Under the pieces are notes generated by a model. That model worked only from the letters and a program-made list of their open reading frames with translations, was not told the DNA's origin and did not search any database. A DNA stretch of 64,000 nucleotides from Syncephalastrum monosporum B8922 (taxonomy: Eukaryota > Mucoromycota > Mucoromycetes > Mucorales > Syncephalastraceae): contig JNEN01000817.1 of the NCBI GenBank assembly GCA_000697355.1, forward strand, positions 62,001 to 126,000, written 5' to 3'. Position numbers and translations under genes: made by a program. Shown piece after piece: positions 58,568 through 64,000 of the stretch. The stretch's first letter is position 1. Each line of letters begins with the position of its first letter.

Positions 58568-60572
58568 CTTCGTCACTACCACATTTTCGTTCGATTGTCT
58601 GGTATGGTGGGATTCGCTGGGGCTCTCGGAAGATTTTTGGTCACTTCACAGTTATTTGCAACACGTGGGCATGCACTCGTGAGGAAAAATATACGGTATA
58701 AGTTCTTTGACTTACGGATAATATGGATCATCCAACGTAAAGTAAGCCAAAGTATTTGTGAGTGCTCTCCAGAGGAAACTCATTTTCAAAAGTCGCTCTA
58801 CGTGATTTTAGGATAGTAAAGAGAAAAGAAATAAAAAGCGGGGTATTGAGAAGCGATAGAAAATAACCCCGAGATGTTATAGCCTTACATCTTGTTTGTT
58901 GCTTCACTTTATACGCTTAAAAGCGTATATTGTGGTCCTTCAAACTCTAGTAAAGGCATGGTGATAGCATTTACTGTGAAAATGTTGTGCACATAGATGG
59001 GCCGATGTAAAAATAGTTCTACCTAGTCATCCAATAGATCAAACGCTGTGACTCACGACGGTTATTTAATAAAGGATGATTCATAAGAGCTCTTGTACGC
59101 TTACCCAAATATCTCCCAGCATGCTGTTTGAATATCCTTTGACGCAGTGATTTTATTTCTGTGATCCACTTCCATTTGCTGTAAAGTTCATGCGTTTTAT
59201 TGTTACACAACTTAACGCTGGATCATCGTGTAACTTATCCCTCGGCTTGTCTGCAACAAACTGCCTTCTATAAATCACTCTGCCACAAATGTAGTGACAT
59301 GCAGAAGTGCTCAACAGAATAGCCACAAATTTCCGTCAAAGCACTTGTCTGATAACCCCGAGCTAGACCATCTGACACTACAGCAAGCTGTACAAGTCTG
59401 CGTGTTTTTAATACAATTGAATATCCATACTTATGCTTCTTATCATGGTTAACCAACAGACTTTCCTTCTATCCTCTGTGAATACTGTCATGAAGATAAC
59501 ACCACGAGGATTCTAACATGAGGAAGAGCCAAAGACATTTCCCAATATATACGCGCTACCAAAGAAGAATATGCCAATGGGATTGGGCAGGTATGGAATA
59601 AATGTCATATACGAAGGGTTTCGACAGTGAAAGAAAAACTTTTCAGAACACGAATACGTGTAACATGACATACGTGTAGACGCCCATACAACAAAGGAGA
59701 GGCACGTTTGAATACAATTTTCTTTAGGTGAGTTGTCGAGCAAGTGTGATTCTGCTTCGGTGTGACATACATTAGTTGTCTAGAGCCAGGTTTTTCCAGA
59801 AAAAAAATAGACGATAAATCTTACAATATGTCACACGCTTAGACGTCATGTGTCTACTGGTACAAAACTCCGGATCAATATTCTGTTGACATTACCGTAG
59901 GCGTGTGCAAGAATACACTGCTGGAAAGATGTCAGAACCACAAGTATGGACCCGTGCAAAAAGTCTGGACCATTGGGTGGCATGGGAGTGACGCATGTTA
60001 CACAACACTTATGTTGTCACTTGAAGCATTGTCAGTACAGATAGCAAGTTTGTTCTCATATTTTTATATTCTTCAGTGACGACCCAAGCATCAGAATACA
60101 TTATGGAGGGCAAGCTCTGTGAGAGCGCGTTCAGACTGCTTACGAATCTTACAATATGCCTTTGTCTTTGTTTGTTGTCGCAGAAATGCTAAGACCGTAA
60201 GTAAGGTAAGGTTATTTCGTGTAACGCATGTGAAAGCATGATGTTGGGTATTCGTGCATGAATTTTACGTAGAAGATCCTGTCAATGATTGAATGCGTAG
60301 GATGTTTGGTTCTATCTGACTTTCTGTACAGTATCTCATTTTTCCCAATTTATCATGAACTGTATTGCACGTGCCAATCGTTGATCTTATTTTCTTCTGA
60401 TTGATATTGGCTTAAGAATGAAGTGATAAATAACAATGGCCATGGAAGTTACCATAGCTCCGTTAGAGAAAGTCCCAACCCAGCGGTAATGCGATCATGG
60501 CGCAGCATGCTGCGCGTTAAACGTAAAAAAAGGGTATCTTCTCTCTCCATCCACCTCACTCTCTCTTCGATT
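58568..60572. other. Gene-poor region
   Basis: Two kilobases with no supported gene. Frames are short and without family features. At 59946-60022 there is a sequence with GTGCAAAAAGTCTGGACC and a nearby imperfect palindrome (GTGACGCATG...TTGTCAC) that vaguely recalls mariner-type ends; I do not call an element. Confidence 0.4.
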
Positions 60573-61352
60573 ATGACTGCTCCTAAAGACACCAATCTTT
60601 CTGACCCTACCGACACGCCTACAGCCGATTTGGCAGGCCAAAAACGCGCATCTCCCGCAGACGAGGAGAACTATGAAGACTGCTATGTTGCTGATTCCAC
60701 TACACGCAAGCGACGTGGAATTTCACAAAAAATAAACGCTGAATCAGCAAGCTCTGAGGCTGTGCCAGCAGCGGATGCACCTACGATAAATGTGACGGGT
60801 CAAAAACGCGACGCGGCTGTTGACGAGGAGGATCAAGATCATTCCCCACGCAAAAAGGCAAACGTGGCGACTAAGAAACCTGACTGGACACTTATTTTCG
60901 GCGCAACTCATGACCTATACGGTGGCTATTGGCGTGTGGCGCATCTAGATCACTTTGAAGAGCACTGGGATTCCTGGCACACGGAAGGATTTTGGTCTGA
61001 CCCCTACGAACGTGAAGCAGACGCAGCACATACAGCTCCTGAGGAAGATGACGACTCGGAAACGACAATCTCTGACGAAGAAGGCGACTCACAGCATGAG
61101 ACCCACCCTCCTTTAAGAGACTTGTCTGGCTACATCTATACACAAGGCATGGCTGTGCGTTTTATAATGGTGACGTCGTCAGGTTTGGATGAAGACGAAG
61201 AGGAGCAATGGTACGACGCTGTGGAGGACATGTTGTCCGATCGCGATGATGGATCAGACAGCGAGTCTTCGGAAGAGGACCAATGGTACGATGCTGTGGA
61301 GGGCAGACTGTCCGACGAACACGGTGGATCCGACAGCGAGACAGACGCGTAG
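60573..61352 (+). CDS. Acidic Trp-rich orphan protein with internal repeats (259 aa)
   Basis: A single frame starting at the ATG at 60573 after a CT-rich leader (CTCTCTCCATCC). I do not recognise a family. Residues 1-100 are disordered and contain a repeated unit (AGQKRASPADEE at 21-32 and TGQKRDAAVDEE at 75-86) plus basic patches TRKRRG and SPRKKA that could be nuclear localisation signals. Residues 103-145 form a compact aromatic segment (DWTLIFG, LYGGYWRVAHLDHFEEHWDSW, GFWSDPYE). The rest is strongly acidic, with two copies of a QWYDAVE..LSD..GSDSE unit at 212-231 and 237-256. The open frame extends 50 codons upstream of this ATG, but that part looks like leader. Composition and repeats support real coding. 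Confidence 0.65.
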   Translation: MTAPKDTNLSDPTDTPTADLAGQKRASPADEENYEDCYVADSTTRKRRGISQKINAESASSEAVPAADAPTINVTGQKRDAAVDEEDQDHSPRKKANVATKKPDWTLIFGATHDLYGGYWRVAHLDHFEEHWDSWHTEGFWSDPYEREADAAHTAPEEDDDSETTISDEEGDSQHETHPPLRDLSGYIYTQGMAVRFIMVTSSGLDEDEEEQWYDAVEDMLSDRDDGSDSESSEEDQWYDAVEGRLSDEHGGSDSETDA

Positions 61353-62986
61353 AAAAGGCAATCAAAAAAAGCTGTAGTAAGAAGACACCATGGCAACCAA
61401 TCGATGGCTCGGATTCCCAGACACTACTGTTATGTTCGAATCTTGCGAATAGCTGAAGCCGCTCTCCCATAATCACTGCTGCTACGACGACAACCCATCA
61501 TCATTTCACGGTGCGGTAGGGATTTTTCCACTATTTTTCCATTAAACCACCTGTATTCTAATTTCTTCTTTTAAATGACACAGCAGTGGCAGGTACACTA
61601 CGCTATGCCGCGCCTGGGCTACATCTTCCCTACAGACTGCACCAACCAAACTGAGAACTGTTTCGCGTAATCAGAAGTCGCGACATCCTTGACAAACAAC
61701 GTTCTACAGAGGATATCTCAGGAACAACTGCGTCCAGACGTTTGCTACTTCGCCATTGGGAGCACAAGGATTTCAAGCATTTCTTTCTTTTATCTACCTG
61801 GGTAGATTCTTATAGTATAGCGTAGGCCATTATTTGGACTGAAAACTATATTAATTAACGCTTCTTAGGAAACTTGATGCCATTGTCCTTGTTCTCTCGA
61901 CCAATATGATCCGGCTATGGAGTTAGCTCATATCTCGTATGAAGCCACGACAGAGACAGCATACTTTGTCACGCCAATCACTCATCCTACTCTTGATTGA
62001 AAACGGTGAATCCGAAATAGTATAGACGCGTGCTCTTGAAGGACAGTCGAAGACAAAATAAAAATTTGGATGGAAGGAGCCAATGCTTTTGGTATCCAAC
62101 ATCCAATTTTGTATCAAAGTGCATCCCTTGGCGTCACATCAGCTTCAGCTTACAGCAGTCGAAAGTGGACGAATGATCCCACAACTTACTTGAAGGCGTC
62201 TATGGACTCCCGCAACTGCTTATACGGTATGGTCACCAGAAGGAAGGTAAGAGGTGTTTCGGATTCCGGTTCATACATCGATCAAGTCTTGATAAAGCCC
62301 TGGTCTTTTGCACACGATAATCTATGTGTGTTTTCCACAACCGACCACTGAGCATGACCTATAATATCTCTAGTCTTGCTTCCTCCTCACGGGGCATACG
62401 CATTTCCAATCAATCAAGGGATTCTTTTCTTCCAGTAGCATCTGATCTTGAGCTCTCCTGCCGCACCAGAAGCTGACGAGAAGAACGGGCTCTCAAGTGG
62501 TCAGGAACGCTGCCAGTCGAAATCTCAGCACATGTCGCCGCTGCCATTGAGACGCGAATGTGCTAGTGAGTAAAGTTGTACTATATGTGTATATTTTATT
62601 TTTGATGTTTTATATATGTTTTATATAGTGATATATTCAGTAAATGTGCTTCGAAATGTAACACCATATTGTTCCGTTCGCCTTTACATCAGTAATTTTT
62701 CCGCTTTTGCGCATAACAAGAGTATTGCTCTACGTGAACGCAGCGTCTCTTACAGTGCACTGAATCAATATGATTTCCCGTCGGTGGCTTTTATCGCACA
62801 AGTTTCTTTTTGTAGACCAGTGAATTTGTCATTGCTGAATATAGAGTGGGAGACAGATTGGGCCAACCGTCAGAACTGCTGCGGGCTAATGTTACACTAC
62901 ATAGAGATCTAGACGTATACGTGGACGTCATTGCAAGAACAGATTTATGCCACCCCCTGGATGTTTCGGTATTATTTAGTTGTTAT
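61353..62986. other. Intergenic region, no gene seen
   Basis: About 1.6 kb with short unrelated frames on both strands. AT-rich around 62580-62640. Nothing is called. Confidence 0.4.
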
Positions 62987-63309
62987 TTAACCATAGAACC
63001 AATATTGGACTCTCATATCATCATAGACACAGATGTTTAAGCGGCCTGGGCGCAGGTCCATGGTGACGGGATCGCCATTTTTAATGATACGATGATGCTT
63101 CGGCAGCTGGGTGATTGGGAATGTCTAAGCGGAGGACATCGTGAGCCCAATGTAATTAACAGGTTGCCACGCTAGCACAGCATACGTACCTCCTTTGTGG
63201 GATCCTGAGCGGCAATTTGAGCAGCAGCAGCTTCGTCTTCGACAAGTATTTTATCAGGTAACTTGGCCCACTTCTGTTTCTCTTCGTCTGTCGGTTTTAA
63301 CATATCCAT
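62987..63309 (-). CDS. Small I78-family peptidase-inhibitor-like protein (85 aa)
   Basis: Two short exons: 63309-63190 and 63124-62987, with intron 63125-63189 (GTACGT...TTAG). The product is MDMLKPTDEEKQKWAKLPDK, an Ala-rich helix (EDEAAAAQIAAQDP), then the second exon with PKHHRIIKNGDPVTMDLRPG, followed by RLNICVYDD and a short end. The PVTMD-x-RPGRLNI core is the signature of the inhibitor I78 (Kazal-unrelated, potato-inhibitor-like) family of small bacterial and fungal proteins. There is no signal peptide, so a cytosolic product is inferred. The usual end (a Cys-Gly) is replaced by WFYG. Whether it inhibits a protease is unknown. Purine-rich plus-strand sequence upstream (63310-63355) is compatible with a promoter. 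Confidence 0.8.
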
Positions 63310-64000
63310 GTTGGAAAAGATGAAAGAACGTAAAATAGAACGAAAAAGAGCAGAATTGTCTGCTTTTTATATGTTCGCGGCGTTCGGTATTTGTTCCCGG
63401 TTTGGATACTTGTACGTCGATGCTAAAAATTTATGAGGGCCTTGTGTCGTTTGTCAACCCCGTTACTCGGCTGCGGTACCCAAAAGAGGAATAGCTTTAT
63501 GGTTTTGCTTACGATAAACCACTTTGCTAAATAAATTAATTTAACAGAATAAGTTGCACAGCAGGATGATCAGATGTATGCGAGGCTACATATCTGCGCA
63601 AAGTCGCCTCCTTCAGCGCTGTTAAACTAAGCGATAGACTAAGCACACAAATGTATGTTATGATGGGCTAATTGCATTGCTTCCATGGCCTGCTATATTT
63701 ACTCTATTGGAAATGTCTGGCGTAGTAAGACATATCAAATGAACCACTTGATTGGATAGCTATGCAAGGTTGAAAATAACGGTAAGCCGTTCCTCGCCTC
63801 TACAAGGTTCTGATTTGTTAGCCGCTATCACAGCATTGGGAGAGCTGGTGACATACATAAACCAGAGTCACAGGTGTTACTAGTGGAGGGAAAGCAATGA
63901 CGTTGGAAGGTCATTTGTTTGAGCGTGAGTTAAGAGCAACATGCAATGGTGCAGATAAAGGTTACACCAAAAGTGAAAGCACGAAAATAAGAAAAATAGG
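63310..64000. other. Intergenic region at window end
   Basis: Promoter side of the I78-like gene and unremarkable sequence to the end. No gene is supported. Confidence 0.4.

Noticed and set aside
61381..61460. GTTCGAATC string suggesting a tRNA B box
   Set aside because: No matching A box or acceptor stem could be folded around it.

Overview
The window is a gene-dense piece of a filamentous fungal nuclear genome, most likely an early-diverging Mucoromycota (Mucorales-like) species. Evidence seen directly: almost every gene is broken by short GT-AG introns (mostly 45-110 nt), intergenic regions carry long polypyrimidine tracts, and the proteins are typical fungal housekeeping and signalling families (QCR7, PRP43, GPN3, RIC8, SHR3-like, PKA regulatory subunit, malic enzyme). 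The species assignment is inference. Gene models below were built by hand by joining reading frames across GT-AG sites so that frame and conserved motifs are kept; exon boundaries are given in each entry.

Layout. 1.5-10.2 kb (all minus strand): an AT-hook array protein, a four-helix LAPTM-like membrane protein, the PKA regulatory subunit, and a large FYVE-variant protein. 11.7-16 kb (plus): the GTPase GPN3, whose start codon appears to be split by an intron, and a Bni4-like protein with a PP1-docking tail. 17.6-31 kb: a DCAF7/WDR68-like WD40 protein (minus), QCR7 (plus), an F-box protein (plus), an unrecognised Q-rich protein (minus), a Ras-like/RasGEF fusion protein (minus) and a membrane-anchored ubiquitin protease (plus). 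31-43.5 kb: proteasome subunit alpha2 and the DEAH helicase PRP43 (minus), then an S6K-like AGC kinase, an Stm1/SERBP1-like ribosome factor and an SHR3-like ER chaperone (plus).

44-47.7 kb is different. It is gene-poor and holds two decayed genes on the minus strand: a Fanzor/TnpB-type transposon nuclease relic and a truncated, frameshifted cellular RNA-dependent RNA polymerase of the RNAi type. An AT-rich degenerate stretch follows. 48-58.6 kb returns to ordinary genes: acyl-protein thioesterase (minus) and RIC8 (plus) facing away from one 259-bp promoter, a Pho80-like cyclin (plus), malic enzyme (minus), a CUE-domain adaptor (plus) and a five-finger C2H2 protein (minus). 58.6-64 kb is sparse, with an acidic Trp-rich orphan protein (plus) and a small I78-family inhibitor (minus).

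Functionally the window is rich in signalling: Galpha folding and activation (RIC8), Galpha/Ras depalmitoylation (APT1), cAMP (PKA-R), Ras activation (RasGEF), TOR output (S6K, Stm1) and phosphate/cell-cycle control (Pho80-like). These are separate transcription units, not an operon or gene cluster. The most interesting items are the Ras-like/RasGEF fusion with unconventional switch motifs, the side-by-side Fanzor and RdRP relics, the APT1-RIC8 divergent pair, the start-codon-splitting intron, and a probable double frameshift inside the F-box gene.
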